64,000 nt of DNA, taken from Streptomyces sp. NBC_01264. GTDB lineage: Bacteria > Actinomycetota > Actinomycetes > Streptomycetales > Streptomycetaceae. The notes beneath the pieces are model-generated. The model saw only the letters and a list, made by a program, of their open reading frames with translations, was not told where the DNA came from and made no database searches. Location of the stretch: assembly GCF_026340675.1 (NCBI RefSeq), contig NZ_JAPEOX010000002.1, positions 124,001 through 188,000 on the forward strand, written 5' to 3'. The position numbers were made by a program, and so were the translations under genes. Below are positions 52,928-63,203 of this stretch, in pieces (positions within the stretch are counted from its first letter, which is position 1; each line of letters starts with the position of its first letter).

Positions 52928-53436
52928 TCATTGCACTGCCTCGTATTCGGGTTCCGCGCCGCGGTGGCGAAGTACTACGGCGTAGGGGTCGACATCTGCC
53001 CGCCCCGCCGCGGCAACCGCAAGGGCGTGGTGGAGAAGGCCAACACTCGGCGGCTCAACGCTGGTGGCGCACCGTTCCGGACGGGCTGAGCATCGAACAG
53101 GCTCAGTCCGGCGTCGACAAGCTCGCGCTGCGGACGGACGAGCGGCGCCGCCGGATCGAGGGCGCGTCGGCGACGGTTGCCGACCTCGTGGCGGCCGAAC
53201 CTCTGCTGGAGATCCCGACCCGGCCCTTCCCCACCGAACTGGAGGTCGAGCGCACCGTCAGCCCGCAGGGCCCGGGCTCCTTCGACGGCAAAAAATACTC
53301 CGTCCCGCCAGGCCTGCCCGCGCCCAGGTCAAGGTCCTGCACCGCCTCGGCGAGGACTACCCCCACGTCCTGACCGCCGGCCGGGCGGTGGTCGTCAAGC
53401 ACCGCCCCGGCGGTCGAGCTGGGTGGGCGGGCCGGT
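52928..53436 (+). pseudogene. IS21-family transposase (IstA-like) remnant
   Basis: Consecutive frames read YYGVGVDICPPRRGNRKGVV EKAN, then IEQAQSGVDKLALRTDERRR, EPLLEIPTRPFPTELEVERT and FDGKKYSVPPG, and finally AQVKVLHRLGEDYPHVLTAG. This is the end of the catalytic domain and the Mu-type C-terminal beta-barrel of IS21 transposases, with two or more frameshifts. No IstB ATPase gene follows. Confidence 0.65.
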
Positions 53437-53444
53437 GAACGGCT

Positions 53445-54332
<888 letters not shown>

Positions 54333-54363
54333 GGAGGCTGTGCTCCAGGTCCCGCGCGACGGC

Positions 54364-54855
54364 TCAGTGTTGGGTGGAGAACGGCATGGCGTCAGCCCAC
54401 TCCCAGAAGGCCCGGCCCTGGGACACCTCGCGTCGCATGATGTCGAACAACGTCGAGGGCTTCGCCTCGGGCGGAATGTCGACGGCGACGTGGCGGTCAC
54501 CGTTCCACTCGCTCAACAGACCTGCGGCAGCGATTTCGGTCCGGATCCGATCTATCGTTTCCGTCAACTGCTTCGAGGCTGGGACGGGCATGAGGAGCAT
54601 CCGCAGGACACGATGGGAAGACGGCCCCACGACCTCGCTGACCTGGTCGTTCGCTGACAGGTGTACAGGGTCGCCGAGAGCAAGTCCGTACGTTTGGAAC
54701 GGGATGCAGGCGATGGAGAAAGTGCCGTCGTTGAGGGGCTTCAGCCACAGCTGTTCCACCTGGCCGTCCAGACCGAACGGCGTCAGGCCGGCTTGGGCGA
54801 TGTAGTTGCTCTGAGCCCGACCAACCGGTTCGTCATGGACGATGAACTTGGTCAT
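54364..54855 (-). CDS. DUF4265 domain protein
   Basis: This 163-residue protein begins MTKFIVHDEPVGRAQSNYIA and has the family core VEQLWLKPLNDGTFSIACIP, FQTYGLALGDPVHLS and a C-terminal part matching DUF4265 (SEWNGDRHVAVDIP). DUF4265 proteins are small beta-rich proteins of unknown function, some next to toxin-antitoxin or immunity-type genes. The gene is complete and stands between the ISL3 remnant and a decayed region. Confidence 0.7.
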   Translation of the reverse strand: MTKFIVHDEPVGRAQSNYIAQAGLTPFGLDGQVEQLWLKPLNDGTFSIACIPFQTYGLALGDPVHLSANDQVSEVVGPSSHRVLRMLLMPVPASKQLTETIDRIRTEIAAAGLLSEWNGDRHVAVDIPPEAKPSTLFDIMRREVSQGRAFWEWADAMPFSTQH

Positions 54856-55289
54856 GGCATGCCCGCTCGATCACTCTTCGCCTCCATGATGCCGTGGCCG
54901 AATGCCCGCATCGTGAGCGGGGTCGCTCCATGCGGCCCCAGGCCGCTTCACGGAACTCTGGTCAGAGCCAATTCCGCAGATTCTCATCACGGCCGCAAAG
55001 GCCCCGATGCCCCCTTGTGGGTGTCGCAACGGTCCGTCGGGGTCAGCCCGCGGTTCCAGCGCTTGTACAGGTCCCGCTTGCAGCCCTCTCGTGGCTCATC
55101 GCCGACCGGGATCAAGTCGACGGCAACGGACAGAGCCAGCGGCGCCCGCAGCCCGCGGACGGGGCGCGGGCGGGGGCACGAGCGGCGTACGCCTGGCCGG
55201 GATGCGGCCGCGTGCAAGGCCGGTGAGAGGGAGAAGGGCGGCGAGGGCAAGCGCGGGGAGACCGCGTTGCAGCAGATTGTTGATCACTC
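54856..55289. other. 434 bp without a supported gene
   Basis: Frames on both strands are open by composition only. The DUF4265 promoter is presumably at the left edge of this region. Confidence 0.4.
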
Positions 55290-55560
55290 CCCGCCTTGTA
55301 GCCGCCCACCCGCCCCGGCCCAACAGGTCAGCCGCCTCGCCGATCCGTGCCTCCGCCCGCGCCCGGTCGTCCACGCCCAGTCGTCCGCGCCCACGGGGAC
55401 GTCGTAGCGCTCGCGGACCTGCCGCGCTCGTCGCGTTGCCGAAGGTGCAGCAGTAATCGAAGGGCAGGGCCCGGAAGGCCTCGTCGACGAGTCGGCGACG
55501 GCTGTGACAGGCAGATCTCTTCCGCGATCCGCTGTACCGCTGTTGTCGTTGGATGCACCG
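55290..55560 (-). pseudogene. Decayed unknown gene
   Basis: Minus-strand frames read TAVQRIAEEICLSQ, then RRRLVDEAFRALPFDYCCTF and, in a third frame, VRERYDVPVGADDWAWTTGR. The pieces look like one protein with several frameshifts, but I do not recognise the family. Confidence 0.3.
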
Positions 55561-55561
55561 G

Positions 55562-56165
55562 TCACGAGGCGAGGAACCCTTCCCGGTCACGGCCGACGAT
55601 CCAGGCGTCGTCGCTGGTGAGGTTGGCGCCCGCCGGTAGGCGCGGCCCACCTTGCCGGGGAGTCGGACCGGCAGGGTGCGCCGCGGCTTGGCACCGGCGG
55701 CGACACGCTGCGCGGCGGCCAGTTCGGGCAGCGTGTACACGCCCGGACCGGCCAGGTCGGGTACCCGTCCGGCTGGAGCTCCGAGGGTCAACTCGGCCAG
55801 CTGGGCGGCTGCTTCGGCGGCGTCCACGGGCTGGACGCGCAGTCCGCCCGGCGCCGGCACCAATGGCATCCGGCGCATCGCCCCGACCATTTTCAGCAGC
55901 AGCTCGTTGACCTGCGCCGCCGGCAGCACGGTCCAGCCGATCCCCGACTCCATGACGGCTCGCTCGGCGCCCGCCTTCGCCCGGAAGTACCCGAGCGGCA
56001 TCGCGTCCGCACCGAACACCCACACCAGGATCAGGTGCTTCACCGTCCCGGCGGCCCGCGCGGTCCGCGCGGCCCGCACCAGTCGAGCAGTCGCCGCATC
56101 GTCACCCTTCGGGCCACCGGTCAGGTGCAGTACGGTCTCGGCGTCGCCGATCAGGGCGGGGTCCA
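55562..56165 (-). pseudogene. NmrA-like NAD(P)-binding oxidoreductase fragment
   Basis: The minus strand reads IGDAETVLHLTGGPKGDDAA, TVKHLILVWVFGADAMPLGY, FRAKAGAERAVMESGIGWTV and LRVQPVDAAEAAAQLAELTL, the middle and end of an atypical SDR/NmrA-type protein. A frameshift near 55640 moves the natural end (GANLTSDDAWIVGRDREGFL) to another frame. The N-terminal Rossmann glycine motif is absent: upstream the same frame continues into WD40-type sequence, so the gene is joined to another remnant. Confidence 0.65.
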
Positions 56166-57420
56166 CGGTCTGATCCTTTGCGGTGGCCAACAGACGGCCG
56201 TCCGGCGCCACGGCCAGGGCCCCGACACCGCCCGCCCTCGCTTCGCGAGGGGTCCCGGTTCCGGTGCTCCACACCAGCACCGTACCGTTCGTATCCGCGC
56301 GTGCCAGCCAGGACCCGTCGGGGGCGAAGCACAGTGACGTTCCGCTCGTCCAGGTGGTGCCTTCGAGCGTCGCGGCCACGCGCGCGCCATCCGCCTGGTG
56401 CAGCAGGACCTCTCCGCGGTCCCCCGGAGACCCAGCCCCGCAGTATGGGTGTTCGGCCCCGTCGAGAAGAGCGTGATGCCGTCCGGGGCGTACGCGACGG
56501 CGGACGCCTGTCGAGTCAAGTGACCTCCGGCCAAGTCTTCCGGCGGGCCGGCGGGGGTGTCCCACACCCTTAGCGCGCCGAACTCTCCTACGGCCGCCAG
56601 CCAGGAGACGTCCGGTGCGACCGCCAGCCGTACGACGGGGACCTCCGGTCCGAGTGATGACCTCGGAATCGTCGTCCTCGTAGAGCCGGCAGGTGGCCGG
56701 TCGGAGGGGCGGCGAGCGTGTCCGCTGGGCTGTCGCCGCCTCCGGAGCGCCGCCTCAAGGGCAAGACCTTGGTGCCCGCCGTCATGCAAAGGTGCCCGTG
56801 GCGCGTCCGCGCTGCGTACCAACTGCCGTCAGGGGCGGCAGTCAGCCGACGCAACCGTTCGGAGGCGGTGAACAGGGGCACGGCCTGCTCCGGCCGCAGC
56901 GGGTCAACCCGAACCACGGTCCGGCCCTAGGCCATGGGTAGCGACCCGTCCGCCGGGCCGGCCAGAGGGCATCCACACCGTCGGTGAACCTGCGCCTGGC
57001 CAGCACGATACCCGTACGCGGATCCCGCACCACCAGCTCACCCATGGCGTCGCCCGTCGCCAACCAGGCCCCGCCCGGGCCCGCCGCGACGGCGAGCACC
57101 GGCTGCTCGAGGTCCCCGGGCCAGCTGAGGTCGCGCGGCGGCGCCGGGACCGGCGCGTCGGGCAGTGGCCAGTGGTTGGCGAGCAGCGGCCGCAGACCGG
57201 GCTGGGTGGCCTGCCGTGCGGCGACCTGCCGATCCCAGTGTGGGAGGCCGGCCAGGCGGCTGTGTAGGACGGCGGCCAGGATCCGGGCCGGCTCGATGGG
57301 GGCGAGGAGGCGGGCAATCCGGCTGAGGTCACGGGCGAGGGTGGCGGCGGACCCGTGGGGATGCGGGCGAGGGCCGACCACCGCTCAGGGGTCGCGATGG
57401 GGCCGCCGGCACCCCCCGCT
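56166..57420 (-). pseudogene. WD40-repeat protein remnant
   Basis: Several minus-strand frames contain WD40-like units: AVAAGPGGAWLATGDAMGEL VVRDP (split), VRLAVAPDVSWLAAVGEFGA LRVWDTP, LCFAPDGSWLARADTNGTVL VWS, and ALAVAPDGRLLATAKDQT. Upstream (near 57370-57200) is ARDLSRIARLLAPIEPARIL, typical of the linker before the propeller in STAND-type ATPases. At least three frameshifts are present. The NTPase part is missing. The last unit is joined in frame to the NmrA fragment. Confidence 0.65.
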
Positions 57421-57484
57421 GGAACAGCTCCCACGACGTGTCCGCGGCTGCCTCGGCCGGGCGGAGGCCGCGACGACCGGCCGA

Positions 57485-57695
57485 GGGCATCGCACCGGAA
57501 CTGGTCGAGCTCCTCAGCGCCGAGGGCTTCAAGGCCCCGCTGACCGATCCGCGCGTCACGGGTGTCTTCGCGAAGTGGTCTTCGTACATGCGCGCCAAGG
57601 GCGACCACTACCTGGACCCGCTGAGGGCGAACGAAGGCCCCCGGTTCGCGGGAGGTGTGATCTCCCAGCTGGAGAAGGACCACGCACGAAGGGCT
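57485..57695 (+). pseudogene. C-terminal fragment of an unknown protein
   Basis: A plus-strand frame reads APELVELLSAEGFKAPLTDP, RVTGVFAKWSSYMRAKGDHY and LDPLRANEGPRFAGGVISQL before losing coding quality. It looks like the end of a real protein; the family is unknown and no start is present. Confidence 0.35.
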
Positions 57696-57824
57696 AGGCC
57701 AGGTGGGGCGGTCGCTCACTCGTTCACCACCTCGTGGTCGCCGCCTGCGTGTCCGACTCGTAGCGTTCGTAGCACGGTGCGGGCTGAATCCGCATTGAGC
57801 CGAGGAGACCGAGGAGACCTATCC

Positions 57825-58334
57825 ATGCTGTCCAAGCTGCCCGCACCGCCGTCCCTCACCACATGTCGTCTGCTCGCCGTCACGGCCGCGGCGCTCGCAG
57901 TCACCGCTACCGTGCCGGTCACCCTCGCCCAGGCAGCTTCCAACGTCACGGTCTCCCCAGCCTCCGTCACTCGGGGCTCTTCCGTCACCCTGGCCATGGA
58001 AGGCTGCGGGAGCAGCACCGTCCGGGCCGTGTCCAGCGCCTTCACCACGGTCAACCTGGCCCCCGGCACGACAGCCGGCTCCTTCTCGGGAAGCGCCGTT
58101 GTCATGAGCAATGCTGCTCTCGGTACCCACCAGGTCACCTTCGAGTGCGGGACGGGCACGCTCCACCTCGTCGCCTCCTTCCAGGTGATGTCTGGTCCCG
58201 CGCGTGGAGGTGTCGGCGGCAGTATCGGGTCCATGAACCCGAGTGCGATCGCTGCGGGCGGCGCCCTCTTCGCGAGCGCGCTCGGCGCGGGCATCTGGGC
58301 GGTGTCCCGCCGAGGGCAACACCGCTGCGTCTAG
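57825..58334 (+). CDS. Secreted, C-terminally membrane-anchored protein
   Basis: The ATG at 57825 (GAGGAGACC upstream) gives 169 residues. A signal peptide (LLAVTAAALAVTATVPVTLA) is followed by an Ig-like beta domain (NVTVSPASVTRGSSVTLAME, GTHQVTFECGTGTLHLVASF) with two Cys, a Gly-rich segment (GGVGGSIGSMNPSAIAAGG) and a C-terminal membrane helix ending in Arg. This layout is common among streptomycete surface proteins of unknown function. It is intact although surrounded by remnants. Confidence 0.7.
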   Translation: MLSKLPAPPSLTTCRLLAVTAAALAVTATVPVTLAQAASNVTVSPASVTRGSSVTLAMEGCGSSTVRAVSSAFTTVNLAPGTTAGSFSGSAVVMSNAALGTHQVTFECGTGTLHLVASFQVMSGPARGGVGGSIGSMNPSAIAAGGALFASALGAGIWAVSRRGQHRCV

Positions 58335-58998
58335 AGGTCCCAACAAGGGCGTTGGAGGTGCCGGTGGGTGATGAGGCAGGTGGCGAGCCCGAGGAAGGCT
58401 TCGCGGGCGCTGTACTTCCGCTGCCCGCTCAGCTTCCTCGAGGCCGGGGAGCTCATGCTGGAGCGGGGCGTCGTCGTCTCGTACGAGACCGTCCGGCGCT
58501 GGTGTCTGGTTCGGCCAGGCCTACGCGAAGGCGCTACGCCGACGGCGCCCGCAGCCTGGCGACGAGTGGCACCTGGACGAGGTCTTCATCAAGATCAACG
58601 GGGTGCGGAGGTACGTGTGGCGGGCCGTCGACACCTACGGCAACGTTCGGGACATCCTCGTTCAGACCCCGCGTGACAAGGCCGCGGCCAGGCGCTTCTT
58701 CCGCCGGCTCCTCACCACCATGGGACAGGTGCCTCGGGTGTTCGTGACGGAGGAACTCCACTCGTACGGGGCTGCGCACCGGGTGGTGATGCCCTCGGTC
58801 GAGCACCGCTCCCACAAAGGATCGGACCACCGGGCGGAAGACTCAGACCGGCCCACCAGGCAGCGCGAACGCGCGATGAATGACTTCCGCGGCGTCGGCG
58901 GGGCGCAACGGTTCCTGTCAGCCTTCACTGAAGTTCCCCCTCTGAGCTGGACAGCCTGATACTGGGACGGACAGTCCCGGAGGAAGCAGTCCCAGGTA

Positions 58999-59304
58999 GT
59001 GAGCAAGAAGAGCAACACGAGCAAGCGGTACACGGCCGAGTTCAAGCGCGACGCGGTGGCCCTGGTGCACTCGTCGGGCAAGACGGTCACCGAGGTCGCC
59101 CGGGAGATTGGCGTGAGCCCCGAGGGACTGCGTAACTGGGTCAACCAGGACAAGACCGACCGCGGCCAGGGGCCGACGGGCGCGCTGACCACGGCCGAGC
59201 GCGAGGAGCTGGCGCGCCTGCGCCGCAAGGTCCGCGAGATGGAACAGACCATCGAGGTACTGGGAAAAGCGACCGCCTTCTTCGCGAACCGCAAGACGAA
59301 GTAG
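58999..59304 (+). CDS. IS3-family transposase OrfA (third type)
   Basis: This 101-residue HTH subunit has SKRYTAEFKRDAVALVHSSG, TEVAREIGVSPEGLRNWVNQ and the zipper LARLRRKVREMEQTIEVLGK. It is intact, with a GTG start. The orfB frame begins soon after the stop in another phase (TRYAFVDAEKAG at about 59313). Confidence 0.88.
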   Translation: MSKKSNTSKRYTAEFKRDAVALVHSSGKTVTEVAREIGVSPEGLRNWVNQDKTDRGQGPTGALTTAEREELARLRRKVREMEQTIEVLGKATAFFANRKTK

Positions 59305-59927
59305 ACGCAGCCACGCGCTACGCGTTCGTCGACGCGGAGAAGGCCGGCCCCGAACGCCCTGACGGCTACAGTGTCTCGCTGTTGTGCCGGGCCCTGGAGA
59401 TCTCCCGCTCCGGCTACTACGCCTACCTCGCCGCCCGTCCGGCCGCCGCCGTCACAGCGCGCGAGGAGGACGAGCTGGTGGCCGAGATCCGGCAGGTCCA
59501 CGAGGAATCCCGTCGTGCCTACGGCGCCCCGAGGATCACCGCGGCCCTGCGCCGAAAGGGCCGGAGGGTCAACCGGAAGAAGGTCGAGCGGCTGATGCGC
59601 GAGCACGACATCCGCGGGATTACCCGCCGCAAGCGCCGAAACCTCACCAAGGCAGACCGCAGGGCGGCACCCTCCCCGGACCTGGTCGGACGCGACTTCA
59701 CCGCGGCTGAGCCGGGCACGAAGCTGGTCTCGGACATCACGTACCTGCCGACGCTCGCCGGCTGGTGGTATCTGGCGACCGTCATCGACCTGGCCACTCG
59801 CGAGGTGATCGGGTACGCGATGGCCGACCACCACCGCGCCGAGCTCGTCACCGGCGCCCTGAAAATGGCCGCCGGCCGCGGCGCCCTCAAGCCGGGCTGT
59901 ATCGCCCACTCGGACCGCGGATCTGAA

Positions 59928-61378
59928 GGCGGATTCAACTGGTCGTCGCAACACCTCGTGATCGTGGAGGTGTGGGGTGGTTCGTCGTCAGCAGGCAGCG
60001 GACAGGGCGGTGCGTCCGAAGTTGAGGTCTCCGGGGCATCCGAAGTACCAGCGTCATGTCGAGGCGGCGTTCTGGACGGAGATCGCCAAGGGCCTTCTTG
60101 CCGAGGAGGCCGCGGCCGTCGTCGGCGTGGCGCCGGCGGTCGCGACGCGCTGGTACCGCCAGTGTGGCGGCATGCGACCGTTCGATCCGAAGCCGCCTTC
60201 GGGCAGATACCTGTCGTTTCGCGAGCGGGAAGAAATCGCGCTTCTCAAAGCCCAGGGCAAAGGAGTGCGCGAGATCGCTCGAGATGTCGGTCGTGATCCT
60301 GGAACGATTTCCCGGGAACTGAGGCGCAACGCGGCCACGAGAGCCGGCAGGCGTGACTATCGGGCGTCCGTTGCCCAGTGGAAAGCCGACATGGCTGCAC
60401 GCCGCCCGAAAGCGGCAAAGCTCGTTGCCAACCCGCGGTTGCACGCCTACGTCCAGGAGCGACTGTCCGGTCAGATCAGCACGCCATGCGGCAGGGCTAT
60501 CGCAGGTCCTGCAACAGGCAACTGGACGGGACGGAACAAGCCGCATCGCGCGGATCGGGCATGGGTCCAGGCTTGGAGTCCGGAGCAGATCGCGAACCGG
60601 ATCAAGCTGGAATTCCCGGATGATGAGTCCATGCGCATCAGCCACGAGGCGATCTACCAGGCCCTCTACATTCAGGGCCGCGGAGCGCTGAAACGCGAGC
60701 TCATTCTGTGTCTTCGAACCGGTCGCGCTCTGCGTGCGCCGCGGGCGCGTTCACGCCGGAAGACCTGGGCGCACGTGACGCCGGAAGCGTTGATCAGCGA
60801 GAGGCCCGCCGAGGTCGAGGACCGTGCTGTTCCCGGCCACTGGGAAGGGGACCTGATCATCGGGCTGGAGCGTTCCGCGATCGGCACCGTAGTCGAGCGG
60901 TCGACCCGGTTCACGATGCTGGTCCACCTGCCCCGCGAGGAAGGGTTCGGGACAATCCCCCGAACGAAGAACGGCCCCGCCCTGGCCGGTTACGGAGCGA
61001 TCTCCATGAAGAACGCACTCGCCAACACGATGTCGACGCTGCCCGAGCAGCTGAGGCGCTCTGTGACATGGGACCGCGGCAAAGAGATGTCGGCACACAC
61101 GCAGTTCCGCATCGAGACCGGTATCCCTGTGTTCTTCGCCGATCCACACAGCCCATGGCAGCGAGGCACAAACGAGAACACGAACGGGCTCCTGCGTCAG
61201 TACTTCCCGAAAGGCACCGACCTTTCACGCTGGTCCGCCGAGGACATCGAAGCTGTCGCCCACGCACTGAACACCAGACCACGCAAGACACTCGGCTGGA
61301 AGACCCCAGCCGAGGCACTCAACGAGCAAGTACTGTTGCTCCAACAGGCCTGTGTTGCAACGACCGGTTGAGTCCAAG
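59928..61378 (+). mobile_element. IS30-family element, complete
   Basis: The terminal inverted repeats share GGATTCAACTGGTCGTCGCA on the left with GGACTCAACCGGTCGTTGCA on the right (read inward). The three-base duplication GAA flanks the element at 59925-59927 and 61379-61381. Excising it restores the reading HSDRGSEYTSGEY of the host IS3 transposase. It is 1451 bp long. Confidence 0.9.
59977..61371 (+). CDS. IS30-family transposase
   Basis: This 464-residue protein starts at a GTG with GGAGG upstream. It has an N-terminal HTH (LLAEEAAAVVGVAPAVATRW), the IS30 HTH_38 (LSFREREEIALLKAQGKGVR EIARDVGRDPGTISREL, split), and a DDE integrase domain with Asp in GHWEGDLIIG, Asp in TWDRGKEM and Glu in GTNENTNGLLRQYFPKG. 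Full length; the element should be active. It carries an extra N-terminal domain compared with the E. coli IS30 enzyme. Confidence 0.9.
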   Translation: MVRRQQAADRAVRPKLRSPGHPKYQRHVEAAFWTEIAKGLLAEEAAAVVGVAPAVATRWYRQCGGMRPFDPKPPSGRYLSFREREEIALLKAQGKGVREIARDVGRDPGTISRELRRNAATRAGRRDYRASVAQWKADMAARRPKAAKLVANPRLHAYVQERLSGQISTPCGRAIAGPATGNWTGRNKPHRADRAWVQAWSPEQIANRIKLEFPDDESMRISHEAIYQALYIQGRGALKRELILCLRTGRALRAPRARSRRKTWAHVTPEALISERPAEVEDRAVPGHWEGDLIIGLERSAIGTVVERSTRFTMLVHLPREEGFGTIPRTKNGPALAGYGAISMKNALANTMSTLPEQLRRSVTWDRGKEMSAHTQFRIETGIPVFFADPHSPWQRGTNENTNGLLRQYFPKGTDLSRWSAEDIEAVAHALNTRPRKTLGWKTPAEALNEQVLLLQQACVATTG

Positions 61379-61500
61379 GAATACACATCAGGCGAATACC
61401 GCACGCTCATATGGGAGTTGAACCTGAGACAGAGGGGCCTTGACCCCTGATTTTGCACACACGAGACACTGGATCCTGAGGATCTGAGAACGGACATCTC

Positions 61501-61806
61501 GTGGTCATGAAGAACTACCCGCCGGAGTTCAAGGCGGACGCGGTCGCGCTGTACGAGTCGCGGCCGGAGGCGACGATAACGTCGGTCGCCGCCGATCTGG
61601 GGATCAACCCGGAGACGCTGCGGAACTGGGTCCGGGCGGCCGGAGCGAGTCGGCCCCGCGGACGCCGGACGCAGGAACCGGCCCAGCCGCCGGCCCCGCT
61701 GGAGGCAGAGAACGCAGCTCTGCGGAAGAAGGTCCGTGAGCTGGAAGAGGAACGCGAGATCCTGCGGAAAGCGGCGAAGTATTTCGCCGGGGAGACGCGC
61801 TGGTGA
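61501..61806 (+). CDS. IS3-family transposase OrfA (fourth type)
   Basis: This 101-residue HTH subunit has EFKADAVALYESRPEATITS, DLGINPETLRNWVRAAGASR and the C-terminal zipper ENAALRKKVRELEEEREILR. The stop overlaps orfB as GTGA, giving translational coupling. Confidence 0.9.
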   Translation: MVMKNYPPEFKADAVALYESRPEATITSVAADLGINPETLRNWVRAAGASRPRGRRTQEPAQPPAPLEAENAALRKKVRELEEEREILRKAAKYFAGETRW

Positions 61807-62705
61807 ACCGCTTCCAGTGCGTCGCCGACCATCAGCGCCGCTACGGCGTGAAGCGGCTCTGCAGCATCCTTGGTGTCAGCCGCTCGAGCTTCTACTACTG
61901 GCGCCGGACAGCCACGGGCCGGGCCGCCCGGCAGGCAGCCGACGCGAGGCTCACCGTCCGGATACGGGCCGTGCACAAGGAATCGGACGGCACTTACGGA
62001 GCCCCGAGGATCACCGCCGAGCTCCGCGAGACGAGCGGAGAAGCGGTGAACCACAAGCGGGTCGCCAGACTCATGCGGGCGTCCGGGATCGAAGGAGTCC
62101 GGTTGCGCCGCCGGCACCGCACCACCGTCCCCGACCCGACCGCGGCCAAGGCGCCGGACCTGATCGGCCGCGACTTCACCGCCGAAATCCCGAACACGAA
62201 GTACGTCGGCGACATCACCTACCTGCCCATCGACGGCGGGAAGTTCTGCTACCTGGCGACCGTCATCGACCTCGCCTCGAGCCGGTTGGCCGGCTGGGCG
62301 ATCGCCGGCCACATGCGCGCGGACCTCGTCACCGACGCCCTGGCCGCAGCGATCCGCACGCGCGGCAGCCTTGCCGGATCGATCATGCACACCGACCACG
62401 GAGCCCAGTACACGAGCAGGGCATTCGCCGAAGCCTGCAGGTCAGCAGGGGTCCGGCGAAGCATGAGCGCGGTCGGGTCCAGCGCGGACAACGCACTCGC
62501 CGAGTCCTTCAACGCGACCTTCAAACGCGAAACCCTGCAGGGACGAAAGAGCTGGCCAGACGAGTGCGAAGCCCGACTCGACGCCTTCCGATGGCTGACC
62601 CGATACAACACCCGACGCCGACACTCCCGCCTCGGACAACGATCACCGATCGCCTTCGAAAACGCCCTCCACCTCACACCAACTACGCTGACACCAGCCG
62701 CATAA
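61803..62705 (+). CDS. IS3-family transposase OrfB (fourth type)
   Basis: This 300-residue DDE integrase has YGVKRLCSILGVSRSSFYYW, YGAPRITAELRETSGEAVNH, VGDITYLPIDGGKFCYLATV, HTDHGAQYTS and DNALAESFNATFKRETLQ with all catalytic residues. It is intact and the latest arrival of the nest, since nothing interrupts it. Confidence 0.92.
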   Translation: MNRFQCVADHQRRYGVKRLCSILGVSRSSFYYWRRTATGRAARQAADARLTVRIRAVHKESDGTYGAPRITAELRETSGEAVNHKRVARLMRASGIEGVRLRRRHRTTVPDPTAAKAPDLIGRDFTAEIPNTKYVGDITYLPIDGGKFCYLATVIDLASSRLAGWAIAGHMRADLVTDALAAAIRTRGSLAGSIMHTDHGAQYTSRAFAEACRSAGVRRSMSAVGSSADNALAESFNATFKRETLQGRKSWPDECEARLDAFRWLTRYNTRRRHSRLGQRSPIAFENALHLTPTTLTPAA

Positions 62706-62928
62706 CCCGTGTTCAGGATTCGGGGTCAAGGCCCACCCACGACCTCACCCCCGCAGCGTAACCACCCGCTGTCCAGGTTCAGGGGGGAACTTCATCACAG
62801 GGATCTCCCCCCGCTTCCGGCCCCACCGGCACCTGACGACCGCCAGCCGGAACCGCTTCGAGATGACGATCCGCTTCACCGTTTGGAACCACATCACCGA
62901 CAACACCGGTCTGCCTGCCGGGGCCTGA

Positions 62929-63203
62929 ACCACATTCCCGTCCAGGCCCCGGCACACCTTGACCCACCATCAAACGATCACGCCGCCGCCGACGTGACAA
63001 CGCCCCCGCCGGCTTCGACACGCTCGACCTGCACCGCGGCAATGGGTCCCCCCACCCTCACGACACAAACAGTCGGCCCATAACCGCCAACCAGCCGACA
63101 CCACAGCTGAGTTGCGGCGATCAACGCCTACGAAAATCTCGTAAGCGCCGTTCTTCCTACAGTCCCCCGGAACGGTTCACTTACTCTCTGGCCTGTCCGG
63201 AGG
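62929..63203. other. Spacer after the IS nest
   Basis: This is about 275 bp with no gene recognised. It probably contains the right end of the IS6 element. The A/T-richer part near 63120-63190 lies just beyond the end of the DUF11 gene. Confidence 0.4.

Larger units (their letters stand above)
59313..61440 (+). pseudogene. IS3-family transposase OrfB (third type), interrupted
   Basis: The first 205 or so residues (SLLCRALEISRSGYYAYLAA, YGAPRITAALRRKGRRVNRK, VSDITYLPTLAGWWYL, CIAHSDRGSE) run to 59927, where an IS30 element is inserted with a GAA duplication. Coding resumes at 61379 as EYTSGEYRTLIWELNLRQ and is cut again at about 61436 by the next IS3. Only the last residues (THDLTPAA, stop near 62761) reappear beyond it; about 100 residues including the catalytic Glu are missing. 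Confidence 0.85.
61441..62728 (+). mobile_element. IS3-family element (fourth type)
   Basis: The ends TGACCCCTGATTTTGCACAC and, read inward from the right, TGACCCCGAATCCTGAACAC mark the element; the adjacent GGGCCT is also shared, so the true ends may be six bases further out. No target duplication is visible, and part of the host orfB is missing, so its insertion was accompanied by a deletion of roughly 300 bp. Confidence 0.75.
58929..62794 (+). mobile_element. IS3-family element (third type) carrying two further IS
   Basis: The left end is TGAAGTTCCCCCTCTGAGCT and the right end, read inward, TGAAGTTCCCCCCTGAACCT, each followed by GGACAGC. A four-base duplication TCAC flanks it (58925-58928 and 62795-62798). 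Inside its orfB are an IS30 (59928-61378) and another IS3 (about 61441-62728), so it spans 3.9 kb. Confidence 0.88.
58368..62928 (+). pseudogene. IS6-family transposase split by a nested IS3
   Basis: The N-terminal part (58368 to 58928) reads YFRCPLSFLEAGELMLERGV, VSYETVRRWC and, after a frameshift near 58510, DEWHLDEVFIKINGV, VRDILVQTPRDKAAARRFFR. At 58928 an IS3 element interrupts it. After the element, from 62795, the coding continues exactly in frame as TGISPRFRPHRHLTTASRNR, FEMTIRFTVWNHITDN and stops at 62926-62928. Removing the insertion and one TCAC copy restores the end of an IS6/IS26-type transposase. The frameshift shows it was already dead or died independently. Confidence 0.85.
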
